Shown here piece after piece: positions 52,201 to 62,855 of a stretch of DNA of 64,000 nucleotides. The stretch is from Chrysomallon squamiferum. Its lineage: Eukaryota; Mollusca; Gastropoda; Neomphalida; Peltospiridae. The position numbers were made by a program, and so were the translations under genes. The notes under the pieces are model-generated. The model saw only the letters and a program-made list of their open reading frames with translations, did no database searches and was not told where the DNA came from. The stretch is taken from contig CM022670.1 in the NCBI GenBank assembly GCA_012295275.1, positions 29,713,938 through 29,777,937 on the forward strand, given 5' to 3'. The stretch's first letter is position 1, and each line of letters starts with the position of its first letter.

Positions 52201-55151
52201 GCATAAATAGATAGATAGAAAGATAGATTGATAGATAGATATAGACAGTGGTTATTAATCTAATAATACGAAAAATGATAACTATAGTTCAGTTTTACTT
52301 ACCTTCCAGGTGTATCTATGACAAAGTGTTTGCCACTTTCCATACACTTGCTACAGCTTTCAGCATCAACATATTCTGATAATTTAAAGTAAAGGAAAGT
52401 AGGGTAAAGCTTAAACGTAATGGCTTAAAACAGAAAGATGTATTTATTATTTATTTAACTGAATATGTTTTATTCATTTATTTACTAATTTACTTATTTA
52501 TTAATTGTTTATTTATATGCATATTTTTTTTTTTATTTATAATTAACATTTAACTTACACCAATATTATGGTAAAATAAAATAAATACTAACTGATTCCT
52601 TTTGCTTTCCGTAAGTCAACTGAGTCCAGCTCTGAGTTCTGTAACAAATAAAATCTAATTTAAACCAAGAAGAAATTCAACTTTCTTTATAATAATTATG
52701 AAAACAAAAATGTGTCATACACTATGAATAATAATTTAAAGTTAAAAACAGTATTTCTTTATTTTTATAAATATAAGTATTAAATAACAATTTTATAACA
52801 ATTATTAAGTAACAGTTTATTAATGAACACAGTTAAATAATTTTCCTGGCTGTAAAACATGCATTCAGCACTAACTAGAAGAATTAATTAGTATACATTT
52901 GTTACATTAGTGTGTCATATTTTGGAGACTGAAACTAAGCAGGTTAAAAGTTAAAAGATGTCTACTTACTGTTCCCACAAAGTGTAACACTCTCCAGTTA
53001 AGCATTAGCCAGGTTTTTGTCCATTCCTTAAAACAAACATGTAACTGTGTCTTCAACTATATATCTTTCATTATTAATTGTTATAATACACAAAAACATC
53101 ATATTCTATTTAATCATCTTTATTATTATCTAACATCTTTTTTTTCACAACTCTTATTCAATACTAGCCATTCCATATAAATATATATGTATATGTATGT
53201 AATATTTTATATTGATTTACCACAATTTAGACTTCCAATATATTTTGTACGTTAATATGTCATGTTTTCATTGATCTTGTATGCCATCTTGGTATTTTCT
53301 ATTTCCAAAAAAGTTACATATTGAACTTAAATGGTGATGAACACCTTGGAATGCTGACAAGGTTAAATGTGTGTGAGGAAAAGTATATGAACTAAAATTT
53401 AATTTATATAACATTTAATATTATATGTAAAATTTGAAAAACATGATATTAAGATATCTCACATCAGTAATAAGTGTCTTCATATAGAAATTGCCAGCCA
53501 AGCAGAAATCCATCATTCCTACATGGTCCATAACTGAGACAGGACAAATCAGCTGTAAAAATAAACATTATAAAATAAAAAAGGTTTTAAAAAATGCAAT
53601 AATTATTGAATTAATAAGGGCATTTTTAGGATGTATAGTAAATAACATTTTAATAAACTGAAAAAAAAAAAAGACAATGCAATAGGACAAAAAAAAAAAG
53701 TTAAAAAAAAAAAGAAAGAAAAAAAGAAATTTATAAAAACAATAATAAAATAATAAAGAAATTGTTAGAATGATAAATTTTTTATAAATTACAAAATAAA
53801 ATATTTACCCGTGCAATAGTTCTCATCCACATTCCCCTCTCAGCATTGTTCTCTGCTCCAAACAGATAAATTCTGTTTGTTCCTTTTGTTGTACTCAGTT
53901 CAAAAGCAGCTATTTGTCTGTGAAAATTTTAACTCTTTAAATTAAAATCATGAAGAATACAGTAGAATATTTCCTTTCTGAACTATTCATTTATAATTTC
54001 AATTATAATCAAAGGGAAAAAAACATTCAAATACATGCACAAATATACTCACATTTAATCTGATTTTCCAGTGAAAAGCTGTTTACTGATTTTAAATATT
54101 ATGTATATAATCTATAATCGTTGTTTTGTGGGGGTTGGGGTTGGGTGGGGCTGGTTGTTTTGTTTTGTTATATTAAATGTGTGTGTGCATTCTGTCTGTA
54201 TGTTTATCTGTTCAAGACATTATTGGTTATTTTATACTTTTTAAAAACCAACTTGAAATGTTTTATAATTATACTGATTAATTACAAATTAATTTCTTTC
54301 AGTTAAACATTTTATACATAACAAAAACAGAAATTTCATAGTCTTTCTCACTTGTCATTTCCAGCAGCAGTTTCCTGTAGACAGAGGATAGTCTTCCTGT
54401 CAATGCTGTCTTTTGACTTTGTACTCTGTAACAAACAGTGCAGAAATCAGCGACATATATATTTATTAATCACAGCAGATCAACATGTTTTCTGTTGTAC
54501 TGGCATATGCATGTTTGTGTGTATGTTTTAGTTTGTGGGAGCTTTTAGATGAATCTTTGCAAACTGGTGGAAAAATGAATCTGGTTAATTTTCAGGTGTA
54601 TGTATCTGTTTGTATAAATTTTGATGGATGGATGATGTTTCTCAACTTGTTTCTCATACTGAATGTCTTTCTCTGTGTGTGTGTGTGTGCGTGCGTGCGT
54701 GTGCGTGTGTTCATCTATATGTGGACAAACTTACAAGGAAAAAAGGAGAAAACAAATCTGCAATTAATCAGTTACCATTTATCAGTAAACAACATCTTAA
54801 AAATGAATGTGTGCAAGCAATTATGTGTGCATTTGTGCATGCATGTTTGTGTAATGTATCTCAGCAGTATTTTTGTTGTTCTTTTTTTTCGTTCTCAAAT
54901 TATATCTTAAAACCATGAAATAATAAAAGTAAAATAACGGAAAAGTAAAATAAAACACTAAACTTCTACTGAAATCTGATAAAACTGATAAATTAAAAAC
55001 ATATAAGTATTCCGAAAGTAACAAATGAATAAAATTATGAAATCACTTTTAAAAAATATTATCAATACTACTTAATTTAGTTTTCTAAAAGGTTTTATTT
55101 AAATACAGTTGTAAAATATAATAATAATAATAATATTATTATTACTATTAC

Positions 55152-55184
<33 letters not shown>

Positions 55185-58100
55185 GAAGAAGAAGAAGAAT
55201 GTAACTGTAAAACTGATATTATGAAGAAAAAATATATAAATATAAAAATACGAAAGTTTGGTAAACCATCCGGGCTGCCATGCATTAGAAACAATTATAG
55301 AGTCATGCAACTATTCCATATAATATAAACAGACATTAAACAAAAAGTGAAAAATTAAATAGGTTTAATAAAAAAAAAAAAAAATAAGTATACAATTTTA
55401 CAGTAACAACAATATATTTCAAAGTAAAATGTGTGGCAGCATAGGATAACCAGTTGCATGGTGAAAATTACCAAAATTCAGGTTTTGGTGGAATAAGATA
55501 AATAACATTCTACATATCAGTGAATTACATTTCACGACATCTGACTGGTTATTCTAAGCTGCCACACAAATCTCATTTTTATGAAATCACAGTAAACAAA
55601 TATTACAAAACAAAAATTTTGCGACTTTTATCAAATAAACTGTAACATATATGTATACCCAAACATGTTTTTCAAAAGCAACCATGATGTGTCAACATAC
55701 ATAAAGCAAAAAAAAAAAATAAAATAAAAAATAGATGAAAATAAAAGAAAGGAATCCCAATGATGATGACTAAGAATAAAAATGAACAACATAGAAAGAA
55801 AGACAGAGATTTAAAAAAAATGCTTTAGACTGACCTAAACAAACAACAATATATATAGTTCCGTATGTGGCTTATACATCACTCACTAAAAATCAATATA
55901 TAACAGTTTCAGTCACGACCTTTACATTTTGGTACTCCACATATCAAAAATGTAAATCAATAAAGAATAAAAACAATTTAAAAACTAATAATAAAAAAAT
56001 CAAATCAAATCAAATGAAATTGAAAAATAAAACAAGTCAGGCCTCATGCTCATTGGATTTTAATGCTTACTAAAAGTGAAGATGGAGAAAAGAAACAAAC
56101 AACTCGAATCTGAAGAACAAACCAGTGAAATATATTATCGTGTTATTTTTAACCTTTAATATATCTAGGCATATGACACCATCCAAATATATGAAGATAA
56201 TGTCATCCATATTTCCAAAATGCATGCCTATTGTATTTTAACCTCAGATACTTATTTTTATTTACCCTGCTGGGACCCCATGCAAAATATTTTTTCCATA
56301 TATTGATCTGTATTGAGTTTGCATACCTTGCAGTTTTTGGTTATTTGTTTTTCCCTTTTTCCTATAAAAGCTAACATAATGATGATAAATAATTATTATA
56401 TAATATTCCTGACTTTTAACTTTTTATTTGAACAATGTAAAATATTAACAAATGTCAATGTATTTTTTAAGATGCTAATTTTTCTCTTCTTTATTTTCTT
56501 TTAGGCAGTTTTCTAGATTGTTAATTAAAAAAAATTGGTATGACAGAATTTCCTAATGACTTCAACCGTAATGGAAACAACATCAAAGACAAAAAATAAA
56601 AATAAAACATACAAAATACAATAACAGTAACAAATGTTTTAAACTGCAAAATATGTAAACTCTTTTAACAAAGTGAAAAACTGAGATGGGGAAAAATATT
56701 TGAAATTCTGTATACCTTGTGGAAAATTTCACTCTGCAATAGTGTCATGTTATAACTTAGAACAAAACCAACAGAAACAATGAAGAAATAAAAAGTCAAC
56801 ATAGTAAATAAAGATATTGAAATTTAAGATTAATGGAAAGCTTAGGTAGTGAACAGGATACTGGAATTAAGGAAATGAAAAAGGAAACATTTTAAACTAC
56901 AGACCAAAAAATCAATGAATAAATAAAAATAAATGTGGGCTACAGTGCATTTATTGTTCTGCTGGGGTTTTTTGGGGGGGATGGGTTTTCCTCCAAAAAT
57001 TATGTTCACTTTGCTTGCTTTTTTTTCATTTAATTTAATTTTTATTTATTACTAGGATTTTTATATATTTAATTATAGTTTCCTTTTGTTGTTTGTAAAA
57101 ATAAAAAAGGTACAAACCTCCACTTTTTCATAATATGTTAATGCACCATGCTCCAGAATACACCATCTATTTTCAAATCCTGAGAAAAATAATACATAAG
57201 ACTGTAATAATACTTGAACTATGCCATGGTCAGTTTCATAAATTAATGGACTGTGAAAGAAGAAAGAAAAATAAGCATACATTTAACCTCAACATGGACA
57301 CTGTATGTTCCACCAAAAAAAGTCTTAACTATGTAAATAAATATGTTACTATACTATTTTTTCACATAAAAACACCCTTTAATAAATATCTTGAATGTAT
57401 AGTTTTATTATTTTCTCTAGTTCAGTGATAAATATATTTATTTACTGATAAAATTAAATATGTGTATTTTCTTATTATTTTTCACATTTTAAAATGTTAC
57501 CCATAGTGCTAAATTTACAAATTATTTTATATTGGTTGGGAACTGAGTATAGAGATTTTTTAATTATATATTTTGACTGATTAAATAAATGACACTACAC
57601 TGTAAACTCACCTCTGTTGCTAGGACCAGTTTTCATTAAATGTCCCTGTAACCGAACATCTTCCCTTAGTCTTCCCTGTAACAAAAATAAATCAAAAGAT
57701 TTTTAAATTAAATTATTAAACAAATAAATAATATGAAAATAAAATAAAAATTAAAACTGTTATATCAGTAGTATAGAATAATCTCAATTTTTCCACAGTA
57801 TTTCAGTTTATCGGGATTTTAAATTCTTCTTCTTTTTAAATGAATCAATGAGATATTTAATGACAAAGCTGCTAAAGCTTAACTAAAAATATATCAGGTG
57901 AATGTCTGAACTGACTGATTAATAAATGAAAAGAAATCTATGATACAAGAAATCACATTCCATAGAATCTGTTAGATGAGTTGTGGCTGGAATGGAAAGA
58001 TCTTTGATAATACAATCCATCATGACAGGCCCAAACATCACTGATGATACAATCCATTATGACAGATCCAAAACTGACTGATCATACAATCCATCATGAC

Positions 58101-61100
58101 AGGTTCAAAAATCACTAATTATATAATCCATTAGGACAGCTTCATAAATCATTGATTACACAAGATTCCTGACCATACAATCCATTATGGCAGCTTCAAA
58201 AAGCAAATGGTCATAAACACCAAGATCTTTCAACAATCTTTCTATCTGTACTGGGTTACTAATAGCCAAATGATAATGAAGACAGTAATAATGTAGTGTT
58301 GAGAGTCAAATACTTACATCATCTGTGTCTTGTAGTTGTGACGAAGAACCTGAAATGCACAGTAAAATATTACCAAATATGTACTGTCAGAATTTAAAAA
58401 AACATATTTAAACATATGTTTTAGATATTTCAAAATTACAGAAGTTAGATAAAAAAAAATAAAAAAAAAAAGAATTATTAAAAATATAATGATAATGATG
58501 CTTATAATACTGGTGATATTAAACAGTGTACTGATGAGATGATTATGTTAATGATAATATGAAGGTTGAAAATAATAAGCCTTTTTTAACAATATTTACC
58601 TGCAAATGAAAACAGTTTTTTTATCATTAATAAAATGCTTTCTATAAATTAAAAAATATAAAATGAATAATAAATATGACTTACTGTCACCTCCATTCTG
58701 ATAGAGAAATTCCTAGAAGTAGAAATATAATATAACTGAAACTTAATTCATTACCTTCTAAAATTTTAAGAACAAAGAAAAACAAAAATTTAAAATATGA
58801 TTTCATTTTTCATCCACTCAAAAAAACATTAATAAATTTTACTTTATTAATTTACTTGATTTATTTAATTATTTATATTATTATTATTATTAGACTTTCT
58901 AATGTTTATAAAATCATTCTGTGACAAAAAATAAATATTTCTAAATGACTTTATTATTTTATGATTAGCAATGAATGGTTGCTTTAAAGATGTAAACAGT
59001 AAATTAAAGTATACAGATTTATTTAGACTACTTGTATTAGTAAAAAAAACCTTTAATATCTTCATCTTACCATCACAAGTCTTTGGCCTGCTTCTTTCGC
59101 TATGTTGTATGCTAAAACAAATTAGAGTAGCAGTAGTAGTATTAATAACTAATAATAATTACAATCATAACAAAAACAAGAACAACAATGACAACAACAA
59201 CAACAACAACAATAATAGAAATAACTAACTGATAATAAAAATGAAAATCCATGGTATTTTCTTAATATCAGATATATTTTATTTTCTAATTTATTTCTCT
59301 TTATTATGTACCATACCAGTCAGGTCTTCATCTTTACAATCAGGTCTTTTGTATCGAATCTGAAAGAACAATTTATGTTTATTTATACAAATATATTAGA
59401 TATCTAAACTAATAAATTATAAAACAATATCATCATAAAATTTATTAATAAATTACATTATAATAGCTATCAAAGAATCGCTATTTCCTTCAAAAATCCA
59501 CAACAGCCTTTAAAAATCTGAGAGATACTACATTTACTGATCACCTTTCTTTCTAAGATATAAACATTTTTGGAGACCATAACCCCCATATTCCACCTGT
59601 CACTGAAAAAGCAGAAGGTAAACTGTATGTATCTAACTTGTGTCTTGTTAGAGGTAATTACAACTAATTCTGGCAGATTTCTGATCAAGTTTTTCTTCCC
59701 AAGTATAAACACTATACATTTTTATAATCTGTTAATTGCTTCACTATGAGACTAGAAACATAGTAAACACACATACACATGTCACAGTCATTAAGACATT
59801 ATACTGAAAGCCACTAATTACTACTATTCTTAACTACTTTAATTAATTTGGTACTGTTATACATACAGTACAAGATATTTATAAATAATGCATTGTCATA
59901 GCTGGCTTGACCTGATCTTTGATGAATATTTTTGAAAATTACTGAAGTTAAATACTGTGTAGATACATCAGTCTTTTAAAACTAGCCAAACTTTTTATAT
60001 TTTACTAAGAGTTCTGGACTTATATAATATTATATACTACTGCTTGGTATGTGCAGCAGTGAGAGGTTAATATGAAAATCTAGACCAGTCATCTGGTAGC
60101 TTGAAACACAGATTTCTGGGTTTGGGACTAGTTTGAATTTACTTAAAATTTAAAATAAACAAAAAATTAAAGAATAAATTTGTATTCAGCAGATACAAAT
60201 TCATAACGTTTTTAAGTCAGATAAATGGTAAGTTATTGGTGTATATTTTTGTCAATGATATGAAATAGCAAAACTGGATTTTCTTTTTGTGAAAATAAAT
60301 GACAAAAATAAAATACAAAATTGAAGGAAACATCCTGGAGAAGGAAACTGAAGGAAACTATGCACAGTAGTGTTAAATCAGGTTACATGAGTACTTACAT
60401 TAGCTCCAGACAATAACACTGCCATCACATCTAGTAACTTGTCTGTCTGTGCTAACAGTAACAACTCCTAAAAGAGAAATTCTTTTTACACTATGCTTCA
60501 AATACACACACAATAATGATGATAATGATGATGATATTGTATCAGAATCTACATATGTAAGCTATCATATACATTTTTTTTTTTAATTCTTTTTTTTTAA
60601 TTGCCATACTTTATTATTAGAAAAGGTTTATACTGAAGAGAGAAAAAACAATAATTTGGAACAATATTATTTAACTACTTTACCTCATTAAGAATGCGAA
60701 CATCATGCTGATGTTGATGAGGCCTAATGAATTTCTTTTCTTTGTATTTATCCTGAATAAACTGTTTTCTCTGAGTTTCAGAACAGTTCGACTCAATCTT
60801 CTGTTCTGCCAGCAGGTCAAATTCCCAAAAATTATTAGCATTAGCATTGCCTATTGAAATCATCATCTGTAAACAAAGTAAAATATCTTTTCATTTCATT
60901 TCTTCATCATCATCATTAAAAGTGGTAATATTAGTAGATCCTAGATTTCAAAAATGGAATGGGTGCCATTTTTGTGTTGTGTTTAATTGTGTCATGTTAT
61001 AGTATGTGTGTATGTCTGTATGTATATATGTATGTATGTATGTATGAATTTATTACTATTAAAATAAAGAAAGTACAAACCTCTATTAAACTTGGAGTCC

Positions 61101-62239
61101 ATACCCTGGTGTCCATTCTTAGAGATCTAATTTTAGAAATTCTGTAGTCAAACATTCTGTGAATACCTGGACAAGGACAGACAATTCTGACAGATTTAAA
61201 TCTCACAAAAAACATTAACAAACATTAATAATAGCAGAAATTTAAAGACTCAAGAATTAACTCCCTTTAAGTAATTTAATTTAAATATGTTTGTACAGAA
61301 GTTAAATCACAAGAAAGATAGCTTATATTGTGTCCGATTAAATTTCAAATATTAAAATGGATTTTTTTCATTTTATATTTACAAAGACACATACATATGT
61401 AGACACGAATGCAAACACAAATGCAAATCAAATGCGAACACACACACACACACACACGCACACACACACACGGTTAAAAAATATATCAGTTTCACTTGCC
61501 TGCGCACTTTTTGCACAGAACAATTCCCAGATTGACTGAGGCCCAGTGTGGATCTGAAACATTAAATATTTAAATTAAGTTTTCCCAAATATCACACAAA
61601 TTAAAATCTAGGTTCAATTTGTTGAAGATGTTTAACTTAAAACATCTTTAAAATTATCCAACAATATAAAATAAAATGTAAACAAATTTTAAAGGGTTTT
61701 TTTTGGGGGGGGGGTTTTCTTCTGTTTTTTGTTGAAAAAGCTGTTATTATCAATAAAAATATACTCACTGGGTTCTTCACAATCTGCACAAATTTTATTG
61801 CTGTCATTTTTATACACTGTCATTAACACCTGAAAAAAGTAATTGTATAATTTATGGGTGGATGGATGGATGGAAAAGACAAACGGACAGATGCAAAATG
61901 TGAACATTATGATAAACAAATATTCAAAAACACAGATTATCAATGAATGAATGAATTAAATTCATGAATAAGATTATTATGATTATTATCACTGATATAT
62001 ATTCATTCTATGACACACTGTATTTAGATAAATGTAACATGGAGAGGTTGGGGTGAGCATGTGATGTTCACTATATTTAGATCAATGTAATATGGAGAGG
62101 CTGGGGTGAGCATGTTGTAATACAGAGAGGCTGGGATGAGGACATGATACTTACACTATCATCAGCCAGTCCTTCAGCAATAGCATCCTCCATTGCCATC
62201 TTCCAATGCTGTGTCTCGGTTGCATTTTCAAAAGCAAGT
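43669..62239 (-). CDS. ARAP: ARAP: Arf-GAP, Rho-GAP, ankyrin and PH-domain protein (3' part of the gene, 33 coding exons)
   Basis: ARAP proteins are phosphoinositide-regulated dual GAPs that switch off Arf and Rho GTPases at membranes and so link membrane traffic to actin. Exons, 5' to 3': 62155-62239, 61769-61829, 61500-61553, 61081-61166, 60684-60866, 60399-60467, 59317-59359, 59071-59111, 58685-58712, 58318-58349, 57612-57675, 57118-57179, 54352-54425, 53809-53917, 53463-53552, 52970-53026, 52593-52638, 52303-52375, 52012-52084, 51703-51793, 51292-51369, 50831-50959, 50369-50474, 49460-49550, 49028-49108, 48235-48327, 47514-47585, 46952-47057, 46648-46778, 46077-46196, 45379-45467, 44388-44466, 43669-43692. 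They total 2620 nt, and every phase agrees across all 32 introns. They encode 872 residues; residue numbers in the entries below count from the first full codon of exon 62155-62239. Domain order (PH2 end, ArfGAP, ANK, PH3, PH4, RhoGAP, RA, PH5) is diagnostic of ARAP1/2/3; I cannot assign a paralog. The SAM, PH1 and most of PH2 region lies past the right edge. Confidence 0.95.
44388..46196 (-). CDS. ARAP: ARAP exons: C-terminal PH5 domain
   Basis: Exons 46077-46196, 45379-45467 and 44388-44466 encode residues 770-865. The sequence runs SLFGELKCAAPGDKKLKKMS, FKFIQSRLSCYKDSK, EWNVEDLIFYLGIDPKR, GCFGYCLVFPSSEEKLRWM and SALMTAQ. The last segment carries the invariant Trp of the PH C-terminal helix. 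This is the fifth PH domain expected at the ARAP C-terminus. All splice sites are canonical. Confidence 0.88.
46648..47585 (-). CDS. ARAP: ARAP exons: Ras-associating (RA) domain
   Basis: Exons 47514-47585, 46952-47057 and 46648-46778 encode residues 667-769. The segment MMIPFHVMDSNGQSLNETV opens the ubiquitin-like fold. Then come EDTAEDVLNRLQRRLHKSED, FVIYEVLKRG and, in the last exon, RPMLSSENPLFAMLDWQHWE, the conserved core in which ARAP RA domains read ERPL..x..PL. In vertebrate ARAPs this region binds Rap GTPases and can raise RhoGAP activity. Rap binding here is inferred from family membership. Confidence 0.85.
48235..48327 (-). CDS. ARAP: ARAP exon: linker between RhoGAP and RA
   Basis: A 93-nt exon in phase 0 at both ends (residues 636-666). 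It is rich in Ala, Asn, Asp and Lys, with no domain of its own, and resembles the loose linker after RhoGAP in this family. Both splice sites are standard (cag acceptor, gtaaat donor). Being an exact multiple of three with phase 0 on both sides, it could be skipped without a frameshift. Confidence 0.8.
49028..51793 (-). CDS. ARAP: ARAP exons: RhoGAP domain
   Basis: Six exons (51703-51793, 51292-51369, 50831-50959, 50369-50474, 49460-49550, 49028-49108) encode residues 444-635. The domain begins LSDQQLTADDVPVIVSRCIE. GIYR follows with R482, the arginine finger that stabilises GTP hydrolysis in Rho proteins. Next come ANALKRFFRQLEDSLF (the conserved LKxFxRxL helix), LKKLILHLCKV, MSVENLATCFAPSLMR (the NkMsxxNLAxxFxPsL motif) and a closing DLIKNRDYIF helix. 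The arginine finger shows that this is not a GAP-dead domain of the kind known for ARAP2. Rho, Rac or Cdc42 preference cannot be read from the sequence. Confidence 0.95.
52012..53552 (-). CDS. ARAP: ARAP exons: PH4 domain
   Basis: Exons 53463-53552, 52970-53026, 52593-52638, 52303-52375 and 52012-52084 encode residues 331-443. Visible PH features are MMDFCLAGNFYMKT (beta1), WTKTWLMLNWRVLHFVG (beta2-beta3), LDSVDLRKAKGI, HFVIDTPGRHLYFQAD and a C-terminal helix ending FNALKNAI. The beta1 glycine and the position between PH3 and RhoGAP match PH4 of the ARAP family. The canonical basic lipid-binding signature is not obvious, so this PH may serve in folding or protein contacts; that last point is inference. 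Confidence 0.85.
53809..57675 (-). CDS. ARAP: ARAP exons: PH3 domain
   Basis: Exons 57612-57675, 57118-57179, 54352-54425 and 53809-53917 encode residues 228-330. The domain opens with GHLMKTGPSNR, then RWCILEHGALTYYEKVE, a classic PH beta1-beta3 pattern. It continues through a variable loop to AAFELSTTKGTNRIYLFGA and ends in a helix with the conserved Trp (MWMRTIA). ARAP PH domains mix lipid-binding and non-binding types. I cannot decide the lipid specificity of this one from sequence alone. The 2.7-kb intron between its second and third exons (54426-57117) is the largest in the secure model and contains a hairpin element at 55431-55567. Confidence 0.88.
54426..57117 (-). other. ARAP: Largest ARAP intron (2.7 kb)
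   Basis: Separates two PH3 exons. It contains a GT-type run near 54678-54712, an AAT/ATT cluster at 55121-55182, the hairpin at 55431-55567 and several poly-A/poly-T runs. Open frames in it are low-complexity or lack coding character, and I see no additional exon that keeps the PH3 frame. Confidence 0.6.
55431..55567. mobile_element. 137-bp inverted-repeat hairpin (MITE-like) in an ARAP intron
   Basis: The left arm 55431-55454 starts gtgtggcagc and ends aaccagt. The right arm 55544-55567 is its reverse complement with only 2 mismatches in 24. Weaker pairing continues inward (ggtgaaaa against ttcacgac). AAAT flanks both sides and may be a target-site duplication. It is either a small non-autonomous DNA transposon or an intronic hairpin. 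It lies in the ARAP intron 54426-57117. Confidence 0.65.
58003..58205. repeat. Degenerate 35-40 bp minisatellite in an ARAP intron
   Basis: About five copies of a unit built around atacaatccatcatgacagg, then a variable caaaaatcactgat part. Copies start near 58011, 58048, 58083, 58121 and 58174. It lies in the intron 58350-57676 side region, between the last ankyrin-linker exon and the PH3 exon. Confidence 0.75.
58318..60467 (-). CDS. ARAP: ARAP exons: ankyrin repeats and linker to PH3
   Basis: Five short exons (60399-60467, 59317-59359, 59071-59111, 58685-58712, 58318-58349) encode residues 157-227. The segment ELLLLAQTDKLLDVMAVLL then SGAN is a typical ankyrin helix-turn-helix and loop. AYNIAKEAGQRLVMEFLYQN then GGD is the next repeat. 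A short acidic linker (SSSQLQDTDD) follows. ARAPs usually show several ankyrin repeats, and only about two are obvious here. The last two exons are 28 and 32 nt, close to the practical lower limit for constitutive exons. Their phases (1 and 0) keep the frame. Confidence 0.85.
60684..61829 (-). CDS. ARAP: ARAP exons: ArfGAP zinc-finger domain
   Basis: Four exons (61769-61829, 61500-61553, 61081-61166, 60684-60866) encode residues 29-156. The zinc finger is complete: C42-x2-C45-x16-C62-x2-C65, followed by the AGIHR segment, in which R70 sits at the position of the ArfGAP arginine finger (C-x4-R). Next come ISKIRSL and a conserved WTPSLIE, then a charged segment ending in a long helix (QFIQDKYKEKKFI). 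The domain stimulates GTP hydrolysis by Arf proteins, and in ARAPs this depends on PtdIns(3,4,5)P3 binding by the PH domains. Cysteines and arginine are intact, so activity is expected. The second intron (61167-61499) has a GC donor: the only way to keep the CAGIHR reading is to splice at CAG before gcaagt. Confidence 0.95.
62025..62147. repeat. Three-copy tandem repeat next to an ARAP exon
   Basis: Three diverged copies of a 35-50 bp unit containing atggagaggctggggtgagc. The last copy ends only a few bases from the donor of the exon 62155-62239. No coding content is seen. Confidence 0.7.
62155..62239 (-). CDS. ARAP: ARAP exon: C-terminal helix of PH2
   Basis: First secure exon in the window (residues 1-28). 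It reads LAFENATETQHW, then a helix containing AMEDAIAEGL. This is the last strand and the C-terminal alpha-helix of a PH domain, with the invariant Trp at residue 12. In ARAP proteins the PH2 domain sits directly before ArfGAP, and the next exon does begin ArfGAP. The acceptor is cag before 62239 and the donor after 62155 is gtaagt. The exon starts with one base of a split codon, so the 5' neighbour must end in phase 2. Confidence 0.85.
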
Positions 62240-62824
62240 CTGTAATTACAGTTACATTAAGATATACTGTATTCTTTCTGAACCTTATTTTTTTATGATA
62301 ATTATTATATTTATTATAATTTATATATATTTTTTTTAAATTTACTGATTATTTTATTTATTTACAATTTTTTTAACCTTTTTTTAAAATAATTTAATTT
62401 CAATACTTTGATTACAATAATTTAAAATACTATGAAAGAAAATGCATTTTAAACAAATTAATGAGTTTCTTTTATACATCTATGTATTTTTAATATTAAT
62501 ATGTATCAAGTATGCGGTGCCTGTATATAATCATACAATAATATTTGTGCCATTCCAACCAACAGCTGAAATAGATCATTCATATCCACCTATGAACAGA
62601 CAGGAAAGCACTTACACCAATGATTGACCAGTTAAGTGATAAATTAAAACTGAGAGATTTTATTTTCATCATCTTTTTATTTGTCTGATTCTAAGAATAA
62701 CTTGAAATAATGTTAGCCAAAGAAATTGAGACTATTAGTATAAAAGTAGCTGGCAGAAATAGGCAGAAAGAAGCTTCATCATAAACTTTTTTCTTCTTTC
62801 ATGTGTTTATATGTACATGTGTGT

Positions 62825-62855
<31 letters not shown>

